This document shows positions 1 to 15,360 of a DNA stretch of 64,000 nt, one piece after another. Positions within the stretch are counted from its first letter, which is position 1. Each line of letters starts with the position of its first letter. The stretch is from Utricularia gibba. Its lineage: Eukaryota > Streptophyta > Magnoliopsida > Lamiales > Lentibulariaceae. Location of the stretch: assembly GCA_002189035.1 (NCBI GenBank), contig NEEC01000017.1:2480001-2544000 (forward strand), read 5' to 3'. The notes under the pieces are model-generated. The model did no database searches. It was not told the origin of the DNA and saw nothing but the letters and a program-made list of their open reading frames with translations. The position numbers and the translations under genes are program-made.

Positions 1-709
1 CTGATCGTGTAATGAAAGCATCCCAGGTGGAGAAATCAAACTGAAGCCCTTCAGTGGAATGGTTGGTGTTGATTTTGGACGAGGAATCGGGAGAAAAAGT
101 GTGTACCTGCTGTAAGTGCCGTCCAAGTTAACAATGAAAAACTAGGAATTCCCCTGCTGTATGGTCTGAACAGTGAGCCTGTCAGGAACTTGCCCGAGGT
201 TAGAAGCGTCCATGAGATTCTTAGAGTGCCGACAGTGAGTGCCCGCTTCGGAAGTGATCCCTTCTTCTGGAATTGGGGGATGCAAACCCTCCCATACCTG
301 CTCCCACCGGTATGTTAAAGTGTCTCCTGCTTGCATGTTTCACATCTGCGGTGCTTGATATCGCCCCCGCCCTCTAAGACCGCATGGGACATGCAGGATG
401 TCTTGAGAGATCGAAGTGTGGTAGAAAAACTGGTCCATCTCTTGAACCCTTTAGTCAGGGCTGTGGATGGAATCGCAGGAGAGAAGTTCTCCATGAGGGT
501 ATGCTCTGCGCCAACCATTTTATGCATCTGCTAAGTGTGACAGCGATCTCCATTTTATGGTCGAAAAGGTTGATCTGGGGAGCTCAGACGGTCACACAAG
601 AATCGGTATATTCAGCCACAATAGACTATCCGAGTAAGAAGCACTTACTGACTTGTGCCTAATGCCTGCAAGCATATCCAATATCCACTTCATTTTCCTT
701 GCGTTCAGA

Positions 710-1069
710 TCAATGGGGATTGCAACAGCAGCATTTGGTTTGTCCATCCTGGAAGGACACACACAGCCCGGTGTCTGGTTCCCCGAAGAGGTAGAGCTGA
801 TCAACATCACTGTTTTTTCCGTTTCTTTTCCTTAGCCTCATTGTGTGACTGCAGCCGGAAGGCATCGCGGTGGACGCGAGAGAAGCTCTCCTGTCTCGTG
901 CCTCAACTGGGACCATCAACTTTGCCATGAACAACAAGTAGCTCGCTCCATCAGCTTGGATCACCACCGCATGCATCTTCTTATATTCATTCATTGGACG
1001 AGGATCATCTGTCAGGAAGCTGTTGGCCCTGTTTTCGATTTCAGTGTTCCTGGGGGACTCCTCCTGCAA
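710..1069 (-). other. Unrecognised possible coding segment
   Basis: An open frame of 119 codons on the minus strand is rich in charged residues early (ENRANSFLTDDPRPMNEYKK) and ends in a cysteine cluster (KCCCCNPH). The spacing of the first half (Ala-rich helix start, then YKKM, then a SYLLFMAK strand) faintly recalls cystatin-like folds, but the QxVxG motif is absent, so I do not assign a family. Neighbouring minus-strand frames at 592-810, 315-527 and 142-336 could be further exons of one gene, with plausible splice sites, or chance. There is no close gene partner. It may be an exon of a gene that leaves the left edge, a gene relic, or noncoding sequence. Confidence 0.2.
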
Positions 1070-1070
1070 T

Positions 1071-1090
1071 AATCAATCAATCAATCAATC
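1071..1090. repeat. AATC microsatellite
   Basis: Five copies of the tetranucleotide AATC stand in tandem just upstream of the unrecognised minus-strand frame. It is a simple-sequence repeat with no further role visible. Confidence 0.8.
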
Positions 1091-2210
1091 AAATCATTTG
1101 GTTAGTGATGAGGGCTCCATCCATCCATCCAATCAATTACCAAATTGATTATTTACTGTTAAACGTGGCTTAATTAAAATCGACAAGGAAGTGGACGTGG
1201 GCTGTGCCATCAACAACACCAGCTCTTAAATGTTGTTATTGCAATTGTTGGACTATTTCCAAGCACGTGTCATTCCATTTGAAAGAGAAAATAAAAGAAA
1301 GACAGGACTCTGGCCAACTGTATGGTAATAATAGATTCTAAGTAGAAGTTTAGGGGCAGGGCCCGGACCACTCTGGTTTACCAGAAGAAGGGAGTCGTGT
1401 GAAAGTAAAGGAGGAAGCACAAAGGGCCTACCCACGCCCAAGGTGTCAGCACCCATGTGACTGACTCACTAGGGCCACGCCAAGAAAAGGAGGGAGGGAG
1501 GGGAGGGCTCTTGGTGAAAACATGGATCTACATGCTGATTCAAAAGAAACAATTCACCTTGTGTCAGAGCCCCATGTGGAGAAATCGCAAGAAATTGTGT
1601 GTGGCCCCTCACTGGTAGGCAATAAAGAAGGCCATGAAATGGGAGAAAGGACGGACAGCCCCAAAGCAGACTTTAGTCAGTGCTGCGCTTTCGATTACTT
1701 CAATGAACCAAGAGTCTTTTATTGCAAAGTGTCTGCTTTGGCTCTGCCACCATGTGTTTAATCAACACTGATAATGTTCTATGATCATCAGGGGTGTCAC
1801 TGGCACCCCCCTTTTTCACGTAAGTACATTCTTCTGTTGTATTTAAGTTTGTCCTAACATAAACTACATACAGCAAGGCCGGTCGGAAAATGAACAGTGA
1901 GCCACCCCACTGCCTTGGATGATGTTGTCAGTAGTCTATTTCTGAAGTATTTCAAGTAGAATATGGAACTGGAGATGATAGGCTGGGATTTTCCTTTCCT
2001 TGAGGGACTTTTCTTTTCTTCTGTTGCTGCTGCTATGGTGTTTGGCTTCTATACAGCTTCTTCCGCGTATTTGTTACACAAAAACTTCTTAATTCTGCTA
2101 CGGAAAACGAAAGAAAAAGATTCAGACTCATGAACCAGGCAAAAGACATAGTTTACTTTCAACTGAGCTTACCGAATTATGTTAAATCCGGTGGACATCG
2201 GCTCTAGAAC
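1091..2210. other. Intergenic, no recognised gene
   Basis: AT-leaning sequence downstream of the CCCH zinc-finger gene. A 79-codon plus-strand frame at 1522-1761 has no recognisable family and no splice partners. I see no tRNA, transposon end or long repeat here. Part of it is expected to be the 3' UTR of the zinc-finger gene. Confidence 0.5.
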
Positions 2211-4924
2211 CTACATTTCAATGGCTTCTCGCCGGGAGACATTAAAGTAAGTGAAAGGTAGCAGCTTTAACAAGGGTGACAAGCAGGGCAACAAGTAAGT
2301 GTACCTTGGCATCTGAACGTAGCATGAGTTTAGAGAAGCCATGGCGAGGGGAGAACTGCTAGGTAGCATAAGAGGATTGTTGTCAGAAGTAGTTACAGGT
2401 ATGAGATCATCAGCTGAAGATTGTGTGAAAATGGTTGGTCGATTTTCAGCTGCCGACTTGGTCGGAGAAGCAAACAGGCTGTCGGGAGGATGTGTTCAAA
2501 GCTGCTCGCACAAAAAAGAGCATGCATTTACATCCATACCATGAGAATAAAAACACGTTCAGAGTTGCATACCTTTCAGGGAGATAGGAGTCATCACAGT
2601 TTGCATGTAGTTGGTTAAAACCACTGACAAACTTCTTAGCAGGAGATCCAGTTGCTTGTAGCTCTAAATTCTGATCGTCAGGAACATTCTGAGTTTTAGC
2701 ATCTTCCTTAAGGCCATCAATCTCTGAAATTATCAATACGGAGTAGGTCAGTCAGAATGTCCAGCATACCAACCGCAGAAAAATGAAAGAGTTCAATGTG
2801 CTGAACCTCCAGATGCTTTTTGATTGGTAACATCAGACGCAGAGTTAAGTTTTGAGAATTGGGAGTCCCTGGGAGAGGAAACTGCAGCTCCTGAACGCAT
2901 GCTCAGCAGAGATGGGTGGATATGCTGCTGCTGACTTTTAAGGTTCATCAGTTGTAAATTCATCATCCTCCGGCCTTGAAGTTCGATGACGTGCTGTAAT
3001 TCAGCTTCTTGCTCCAGTTTTCTTCTTAGCACCATCTCTTGTGAGCTGAACAAAAGTCTAGGACCTTCCAAAACACAAAAGAAGAAAGCTCATTAAAGCA
3101 GACTATACACAGACATATAAGCTAATAAAGATATCAAATCTCGTGTTGTTTCTGTATACCAAAGCCAAGATCGATCTCCCTGGAATCATAACCAGGACTT
3201 AAACAGGAGGGGTGATCCCCCCTCTCTAATTGATTCTGCAGTTGTTGTTTCCTGAAACCGCTGCAAAACCATGAAAGAGGAGTGAGTACAGGAATACGAG
3301 TTTCCAAATGAGCATGTATTGCTTACTTCTCCTGGATTTTTCCCTTCTCCTTGTAAGGCTTAACCAGCACACGGGAGTCGCATACAAAATGTGGGTTACC
3401 CTTCGCTAAAATGTGTTTCACCGTCTCCGGGTAGTGAAAAGTCACAAATCCAAACATCCGCTTCTGCTGGTATGGAATCCTGACATCTTGAACAGGTCCA
3501 AATGTGCTACAAACGAGACAATCAGAAGAGTCATCAGTTAAAAACACTTTTTCAGGCAAAGTGCAGAGGTGAAATCTGAGTTACAATTTCCACCTAAAAT
3601 AGTTGGAGACATCTTCTTCCTTGAATGTGCTGTCAGCTGGAAATGTGAGGTAAATTTGTCTGGAGCTTGAATTCCCACCACCAACCAATCCCATCGATGA
3701 AAAATCGGGCCTTTGAAAGCTATACTTTCGAAATTCATCAACAGGTGATCTAGCAGAAAAGCGGAATGTGGGTGAGATACAGAGAATCTACAAGTATCCT
3801 GGAAAAAAAAACCCTTTGGTAATTGCCAAGGGCTGCAGCAGGAGCAAGATCTAATAAGGAAATAGAAGAGCGGCAAGATGGTCATAACAGATGATGAACT
3901 TCAAACAAACAAGACAAAAAAAGATGCTTCAAACCTTTATAATTTCAGGAAAAAGTTTGGAACTTTAAGAACAGACGAGGAAGGAAACCGAAGCAAGGCA
4001 TTAATGAAAAACAAGCCAAAATGTAACATACCTCGGGTTCTCATTCAGGAAATCCATGCACCTGTTGTAAGGGAAGGCGTGATGAGCCATGAGAGCAAGT
4101 CTCTGTTGCTGAAAAGCTTTCATTCTCAACACCTCATCCAACACAGTTGAGTTCTTACCCGGTGACCCCACATCAAACGCGTCGCCGCTTCCAATTTCAC
4201 CGTGGAGGAACTTGCAAGAAGTGCCATTTTTGCAATGTCCTCTAGCAAAATACATGCAAGGTCTCCAACCAAATCCACCACCAGCTCCTTCCTCCAGATT
4301 CGAGAGAAATGCAGCGTCGTTGACTGAGCAACTTCTTCTGTGAAATGGGTGCGCGTTTGAGGAAGAAATGGTGTTCATTTCCTCCCCAAAATGGAAACCC
4401 AGAGATTCACTCCCGCCACTTGGGCTGATTATCGGATCTATCGGATAATCATCCAGAAAGGGCAACTGATCTTGCTCCCCGAGATCAGTTCCACTGTAAA
4501 AATGCAAACTTGGAGAACAAGAGCTAGTATTCTCTGCAGCAGAAGCACAGCCATTCAAGGCGGCAGCATAGGAAAAAGGTCTCGGACTGCTTCTCTGAAA
4601 AGCAGAAGCAGGGGAAGGTGGGTTGCTCAAATGAAGCCCATTGTTGGGTATGAGCAACCTGGGAGGAAAAGGGTTTGTGGGTCTGATGGGATTCGAGACA
4701 GGAGTTGAAGGATTGGAAGGAGGACTGTTAGAACCCAGCCCCAAGCACGCCTTAGCTTGATTGATGTAATAAATCAAAAGATTTTCAGGGCCAAAAGCCA
4801 ATCTTATCATCTCCTTCTCCCCTTGGTCCTGTATCAGAATATAACCCATGATTTTGGAAGCGTTTTCAGGATCCAGACTTTGGATCCTCGACATAACGAC
4901 TCTGGTAGCTTCATACGCATCCAT
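2211..4924 (-). CDS. CCCH zinc-finger and RRM protein (AtC3H46 type)
   Basis: A predicted RNA-binding protein. I read seven exons: 4924-4032, 3749-3594, 3506-3327, 3251-3160, 3064-2807, 2723-2573 and 2478-2211. They sum to 1998 bases, or 665 residues. The N-terminus ([20 protein letters not shown]) is the conserved start of this plant family, which is why I chose the ATG at 4924 over the one at 5002. A serine/proline-rich linker follows, then one CCCH finger ([20 protein letters not shown]), then an RRM ([19 protein letters not shown] through FGFVTF, split by an intron), a Gln-rich helix (KSQQQHIH), and a conserved LFASPTKSA tail. The family is linked to mRNA binding and turnover; that role is known for relatives, not shown here. 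The very 3' end is less certain: a possible donor in the last exon (CCAAG followed by GTACAC) could move the stop. Confidence 0.88.
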
Positions 4925-6316
4925 GGGGATGTGAGAAGTTGAGAAAGCAGTGTTAAATAGGTCCCTTCTTCCTCCGCTGGTGTTTGAGCTGCCGAGGATC
5001 AATCGCTACTACTAGTTGGTCTCGCAGTCTGACAAACAACAGTGGGTAGCCTCTCCTTCGACCACACACACACATACACACACCACACACCCACGAGGGG
5101 CTCAGAAAGCAAACAGGTTAAGAAAGAGTAGGGTTTTTAAAGCGGTGTGAGAAAGATAGCAGCAGGAGGAGCAGCAGCAGAGAGAGAGATGAAAAGATTC
5201 GGGACAATTAATTAAACCATAATAAATATTAGGGAAGAGGAAGAAGATGGTAAGCTGGAGCACTTGTATTCCAAGTAGCAATCATTGCACTCCAAATCCA
5301 AGATCCAATCCCCATGCATCAGAACACTTTTTTCCTCTGAGCTATCTCCCTCCCCCCTCTCTAACCGCCACACCAACTCATCATCCGCCATGCTCTAACA
5401 CAACCCAAACCTCAGATTCTCATTAAAAAAAAAAAGAAACAAAAACCTCAGAAGTTGTAGTTGTAAAATTGTTTCTTCTGCTAATTAATTCCTCTTTTCT
5501 GGGGCAAACCTACCTAAATAAGAAACAAGGGTTTGGGGAGCCAAGTATTTGATAATAATATGATATGGGGATTATGACAACTGAGGACTTAATAATTAAA
5601 AAGAAAAAAAAACATTTATCGGGAATGAAAGAAGGAAAGAAATGATTAAGCAATGAGTAATGATGCTCAAATCGGAATTAATTAATGCTAAACTATAACA
5701 ACAATTAATCAGTTGAAGAGGTCCAAATGTTCTCAGACAACCCTATGAAATGGGGTCCACTCCCTTTAATGCAGCCGGGTCGGGTCCCACGAGTAAGTAT
5801 CTGTCCATATCTCTTCCACCCCCAACCCCGCCCCCTATATATAAATAAATGAATAAACATCATATTGGCTTAATTAAAGAAAAAAAGCCCTTTTCAAAAG
5901 CGCACCAGTTCTCTTCTGGTTTTCCTCTTTTCAAAACCCCAAGATCAAGTTGATTTAATTTCTGAAAGAATATTAAAATGTTGTGCGCATGCAGACAAAC
6001 GGGAGATTGAGAATCTACGAGGCGTGGCGGGGGGCCCCACGTGTTGTCTGATTAATCTTTCTTCTTGAACGCCAACTTGGAGTTGGAAAAAATGGTGACA
6101 TGACACCACCTCATCTCGCCTCGGCACGCACACAGAAGAGGGAATCTCATCGCTTTCATTAATTATTTTACAGCGCTGCTGCTGCTGCTGCTGCTGCTGT
6201 TGCAGCGGCATCTCTCTCTCTCTCTCTCTCTCTCTCCTTTGTATTTATGATGATATAAAGAAGGAATGGCCCTCCAGTAATCAAGAGTTGCCAACATACC
6301 TCATGGGGTTTGTTTT
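4925..6316. other. Leader/promoter of CCCH gene and 3' flank of MetRS gene
   Basis: There is no coding frame I can support. The part near 4925-5300 holds CA- and GA-rich stretches typical of a plant 5' leader for the minus-strand zinc-finger gene. A TATATATAAATA tract lies near 5836-5848. The part near 6170-6316 is probably the 3' UTR of the methionyl-tRNA synthetase gene and carries a compound microsatellite. Confidence 0.5.
6175..6236. repeat. Compound microsatellite (GCT)n then (TC)n
   Basis: About eight GCT units (6175-6199) are followed, after a short GC-rich spacer, by about thirteen TC units (6211-6236). It sits within 150 bases of the stop codon of the methionyl-tRNA synthetase gene, on whose sense strand it reads (GA)n followed by (AGC)n, so it is likely transcribed in that 3' UTR. 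Confidence 0.85.
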
Positions 6317-10534
<4,218 letters not shown>

Positions 10535-10993
10535 ATGGACTCCAAGGTTGCTCTGCTCCTGTCCTTTGTCTTGGTAACTTCCCTTGTTTTGCCCGAGGTG
10601 GTAAGAAGCCAGACTCTGTCATGTGTGTCTTGGTTGCTGGATGCCATCATTTGCTGAACATTTCTCATGTGTACACCAGGCTCATGGCGATGGCAGCGGA
10701 GAGGGAAGTCTGCGCCCCGAAGGTACATGTTTTCAGGGTGCTTTACAACGGTTCGGCTTGCCAGAGTGTTTTCATAGATAAAGATAACTTCAAAACTGGT
10801 GATGTATACAGATTGCGAACCAAGATGCAGCTACAGATGCTCGGCAACTTCCCATAGGAAGCCATGCATGTTCTTCTGCCAGGAATGCTGTGCCAAGTGT
10901 TTGTGTGTTCCTCCAGGGACCTATGGTAATAAGGAAGTTTGTCCCTGTTACAACAACTGGAAGACCAAGGAGGGCAATCCCAAGTGTCCTTGA
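10535..10993 (+). CDS. GASA/snakin cysteine-rich peptide
   Basis: A small secreted peptide of the gibberellin-regulated GASA/snakin family. The exons are 10535-10600, 10680-10722 and 10812-10993 (291 bases, 96 residues). Residues 1 to about 25 form a signal peptide (MDSKVALLLSFVLVTSLVLP). A short variable acidic/glycine linker (AHGDGSGEGSLRPE) follows. The C-terminal domain carries the full set of 12 cysteines in the family order (CEPRC, YRC, PCMFFC, QECC, KCLC, CPC, KCP), so it should fold with six disulfides in the apoplast. Family members act in growth control, redox balance or defence, often downstream of gibberellin. The precise role cannot be told from sequence. An SCL3-type gibberellin regulator lies next door, which is probably chance. 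Confidence 0.94.
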
Positions 10994-11426
10994 GACGAAA
11001 CCTTTGCTCTGTTCTAGTAGAAAGCTTGCCAGAATAAGCTTGTCGCTCCAATAAAATCCCTTTTTTATCTCAACAGAATGCTTCATCCCTCAACTGACAT
11101 CTACATTCTAATCCGAAGCACAGATTAAGACAACCAACATTGAATTTGTTTCATCACAGGCATGATGATTATTAGTTTCCGGCAACTCGAGATTGAAATC
11201 GATATTTGGTAGTCTCCAACAGCTCGGTTCCGATATAAAGATCGAGTGGAGGATGAGTTGGATGCGTGTCAGGAGATGTAGCTAACTTTGAAACATTCAG
11301 CTACATGTATGGACAAACTGAACATTGAAACTGGGTAGAAGAATCATATATTGCTAGCGCATTCTACAAAATAAAAGCAGTGCATTCTTCCAGAAGAACA
11401 TAAAAAGGAAGGTGAGAACGATGCAG
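10994..11426. other. Convergent 3' flanks of GASA and SCL3 genes
   Basis: About 430 bases between two converging stop codons. I see only AT-rich 3' UTR-like sequence, including an AATAAAA stretch near 11050 that could serve GASA polyadenylation, and no gene. Confidence 0.5.
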
Positions 11427-12739
11427 TCATCTCCTACTGCTGCTCCATGCGGCTATGGAGAACAGTGGACGATCGTACCAGTAAATCGAGGCACAACCAT
11501 TCTCTACCTTGATCTTGTATCCATCACAGTTAAAGCTCTGGAGCACTCTGTTAGCTTGCACCAACGAATAATAGCTAAGTGGACTTTTAGTAAAACCAGC
11601 TAACTCAAATCTTTGGTTCCACTTTTCGAGCTTCTCGTGCCTTTGTTTCCGGTCAGTCCCCTCGCAAGCGATGATGTTCTTGATCTCCTCGCTTAGCATC
11701 ATCTTCTCTATCTTCGATCGCTCAAGAGATGATCTTGGGAGAGTTGATTCCAAACAATCAAACAGCGCAGCATAGAAATATAAAGACTCAGATAGCCTCT
11801 CCATCAAACCTTTGCTGTTGTGATTGGAGTCTTGCTCAGTTACCACCATCACTTTGGGAGAAAGAGCCCACAAATCAGAAAGAAAGGCATCGATCCTCTG
11901 CTGAGAGCGAAATGAATTCACTGTACCCTTCTCAACCGATTCACCTGTTGAGTTTGGGTTTGTGGACACTAGATGCCTGCTTTTTGGACTGTTACCAGAA
12001 GCTAAAAGTTCATGAAGCTGCATGACTGAGCTAATTGCCACAGCTTCCCCTGTCTTAACTCGCAGCTTTTCGATATCAAGATTCTCCAACTTGCTTACAA
12101 TGGGGGTGAACTGCAAAGGACATCCAACTTTTCTGCCTCCTCCGTCAAAACACGTGCTGTCTGATCCAAAACCTCCTTCTGCTGATGAATCCCGGTAATC
12201 CTCAAATGTGGAGGCCCTTGAGGCTGTGCACTCAGCCAATGGAGAAGGGTACACCACTGCATCGGCTCGACTGCATTTAAGTCGATGATATGAACAATCT
12301 TCTCCCCTTCCATGGCTTCAACAATAGCTTGGTTAGTGATCACGAAGGACACCTTCATGAAAGGCAAGAACTCGGAAAACATTTTCCGGACAAGCATTTC
12401 TTCAGCAGCAACAGGGATTTTTGTCAGAGAAAAAGCCTTATAAACACCAGGCCACATTCGGAGGATCCTATCAGCAAGAGCCTCGGAGAAATACGAAGCT
12501 ATTCGTTGCATTGTATCGCCTTCGGCCGAAGCAAGATACGAGATTTGATCAAGGGCCAAGTTAGCATTTTCAAAGTTGCCTGATGCCACATGACTCGCAC
12601 AAGTAACTAACAAATGGATCAGATACAAGCCCCTCTCTTCGGGCTTTAAATCTTTAAGCCACGGATATGAAAAGGACAGGGGAAACATTTGAATAGGCGA
12701 TGAACTAACAGAAGACGACGAAGTTTCTTCTTGAAACAT
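11427..12739 (-). CDS. SCL3: SCARECROW-LIKE 3 type GRAS regulator, one-base frame break
   Basis: A GRAS-domain transcriptional regulator. In Arabidopsis, SCL3 promotes gibberellin response by opposing DELLA proteins and acts in root endodermis development. The coding part is intronless: the N-terminal frame runs from 12739 (MFQEETSSSS) through the leucine-rich region (KPEERGLYLIHLLVTCASHVASGN) and the VHIID core motif (KIVHIIDLNAVEPMQW). The second frame holds the PFYRE/SAW-type regions (LSPKVMVVTEQDSNHNS; RHEKLEKWNQRFELAGF; YWYDRPLFSIAAW). The frames switch at plus-strand 12118-12119: one base is missing between LDV and PLQFTPIVSKLE. Restoring length gives 438 codons including the stop, normal for SCL3. 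A 5' UTR intron is likely from 12832 (GTAAGT donor) to 12757. Confidence 0.93.
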
Positions 12740-13649
12740 AAGCCCTTATTTTGAACCTGGAAAAGACACACGTAGCAGCAAGGATGATCAAATCATGAAG
12801 CCCAGAAATCGAAATCAAACACAGAAACTTACCACGCAGGCAACACCTTGGAAATCCCTTTGAGGGTTCTTCAATTCGGACACAACCCACAAAGGAAAAG
12901 CCCCTAAAAGTAAATCTTGCGTGAAGCACGCGAATCTTGTCACAACTAGAAAGCAGCCAAGCAGGTAGAAAAAAGTAGGTTGAAAACGATCATACTTGAA
13001 AAGTAGAGGATAAGACAGAACGTACAACTCCAAGGCAGAGATGGGGGTACGTGATGTGAGTAATGGGTATTACCGGACAGCCACCGTCGTGGACTTGATG
13101 ACGTTGAAGCATTTGTCGTGATCGTTTTGGTTTGTCCTTTTGCCTGTTAAAGGAATATGGAAGAATGCGAGTAGAGGGTCCCGACCCCCCTTTTTGCGCT
13201 TTTTGTCTTCTATTTGGTGGTTCCAAACATTTGTTTTCATTCTTCGTCGTCGACAACAGTCTCTTGTCATCATCAATAAGCCCGACGCCTCTCTTCGGAT
13301 TGCGTTTTCTCTCCGCCCTCATCTTCTAATGAAAAAACCCTGCACTGTTAGACAACAAAGAATCCTTTGAGAGATTGCCTGCGAGGAAACATTTCAACAA
13401 TTTCTGGTTGAGATGACTGAGGTTTTTGATACCATCAATGACGCTGCGCCTGCAACTCCTTTGTCTTGTCTGCGATGCGCCTTTCAAATTTAATGTAAAA
13501 TAGTAAAACGGAATGCGGACCCCACGCTTTCAGTCTGGGTCAAAAAAACGGGTAAACGGGCCGCAATTAAATTGATGCCGATGAAAATGGGTCTTCGCTT
13601 CTTGGTACAACGCGGCTTTAGGTTTTGAATCAGAAATCGCTTGCTGAGA
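12740..13649. promoter_or_regulatory. Divergent intergenic region between SCL3 and FIS1
   Basis: A 910-base head-to-head spacer. It holds the SCL3 5' UTR with a probable intron (12832-12757) and both promoters. Short open frames here look like chance. No motif is strong enough to name. Confidence 0.5.
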
Positions 13650-15010
13650 ATGGAAATCGGGAAGTTCTTCGAATCAGTCGGCAGTTTTTTCTCCGGTGGG
13701 GATCAAATTCCTTGGTGCAACTCCGACGTCGTTGCTGTAGGTTTTTTTTTTCTTTTTTTTTGGTATTCTTGTGTTGTGTACGTGTGAATGCTTAGGCCGA
13801 GTTCGGGTATTCCAAATCACAAAATGGAATCATGAAATATAGGTCTCAAAGCAGTTTAAATTAGATCCATCCTCTGGACATGGAGTTGCGATCGAATTTG
13901 TTCATGGAAACACGTTTTTCGCTGACTTTTCGTCGTGTTTTTTTGCTTTCCTTTTCGCCATGATGGCGCATACATACAGGGATGTGAGCGCGAGATGCTT
14001 GAAGCTGAGAAGGGATCATCTGAGAAAGTAAAGAGTGAATGCATCATGCGCTTGTCTTGGGCCCTTGTCCATTCAAGGCGACCTTATGATGTGCAACGTG
14101 GAATTGCTATGCTTGAAGGTGATATTGGAATGATCCCTTCTCCTCTCTTTGCGGCTATGATCGAGCTTAAAATTAGGCCTTTTCATAGGGTACTCCCATT
14201 TTAAAGAAACAAAGTAACATGGTTTGTAAGGAGGGGACATGATTTGTGAGAAGTCTTTTAGTCATGGCATTTATTGGTCTGAAACATGATCTCGACCCCT
14301 CCTTGTAAACCATTATTGTTTTCGTTGTCTTTGCTCAGTAATAGTCATTTATTTCTTTTGCGATAAATGTTGTGATGTATAATGCGTTTCACTCTATCAT
14401 TTTCAAATCTGATTGTGATGCTTGCTTCTGTGAAACTTCAAAACCTTGCACATGCTCTTTCATCTATTTTACTTTTCTGTTTGTGTGTTGGTGCTGCTGA
14501 CTTAAAAAAAACGCTTCTTGAAGCTTCTGTGTCAGGTTCCAGTGACTCTGTACAGACCAGGGAGAAGCTTTACCTTCAGGCAGTTGGATACTACAGAAGT
14601 GGTGACTATCAGCGCAGCAGGCAGCTTATTGAGCGTTGCTTGAAGGTTCGAATATTCAAGTTTCTCGATAGACCCCATATTTAATGAATTGGAAACCTGT
14701 CTTGCTGTTGAAAATATGTAACCGTATAAGCTGATGCTGATGCTGCTGTTGCAATATCTGGTTGATTTCAGATGGCGCCTGATTGGAGGCAGGCTTTGAC
14801 TCTAAAGAAGGCGCTGGAAGATAAAATCACAAAAGGTAAGTGCTATTTGCGTGTGCATCTGTGTTTCCCTCAACTGTTCGATTGATTCAGCATCGAGTTG
14901 CGGTTGTCGTTGTTCCTCCAGATGGAGTGATTGGTATTGGAATCGCGGCAACGGCTGTTGGACTTGTAGCTGGCGGCATTGCAGCAGCTCTCTCAGGGCG
15001 CAGGAGGTGA
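13650..15010 (+). CDS. FIS1: Mitochondrial/peroxisomal fission protein FIS1
   Basis: Tail-anchored adaptor of organelle division on the outer mitochondrial and peroxisomal membranes (BIGYIN/FIS1A in Arabidopsis). The exons are 13650-13736, 13980-14118, 14524-14645, 14772-14835 and 14922-15010; they sum to 501 bases (166 residues). The TPR-like bundle is seen as SECIMRLSWALVHSRRPYDV, QRGIAMLE and EKLYLQAVGYYRSGDYQRSR. A single C-terminal membrane helix (about residues 139-161, GVIGIGIAATAVGLVAGGIA) ends in a short basic tail (SGRRR), the usual signal for mitochondrial tail anchoring. The start codon gives the usual MEIGKFFESVGSFFSGGD opening. Confidence 0.95.
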
Positions 15011-15360
15011 AGTGAAGCCTCTCTAGTTTGGCGTCTGTGAACTTGTCTCCTTATACTTGTGCATTTATTTATAAATGTCGCGTACTTGGTATTACCTATA
15101 AAATATTCCCATAGTATCGACATGTTGATATCATTCACGTAGGGCCGTTTTATTTAAACCGTATCGGCCCGTGTAGTAAAGACTAGGCGCCCATTATGTT
15201 CTTAGTCCGGCCCAATAAAGATCATTACTATTCCTGAACGGTAAGGGCGGGCTCGGCCTACTATGACTTGCTTGCCATTTGGCGAAGCATCTGTTGCACG
15301 GGCGTTCGCGTTTCCCGCCTCGAACTGCCTTTCTCCCAGGACAAGCAAGAAATTGAAGGA
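15011..15360. other. Spacer between FIS1 and ASY3
   Basis: About 350 bases that must contain the 3' UTR of FIS1 and the promoter and leader of the meiotic gene. No gene or strong motif is seen. Confidence 0.45.

Noticed and set aside
10535-12739. Gibberellin module of GASA plus SCL3
   Set aside because: Both families respond to gibberellin, but two common gene families being adjacent is weak evidence, and they are convergent with separate promoters.
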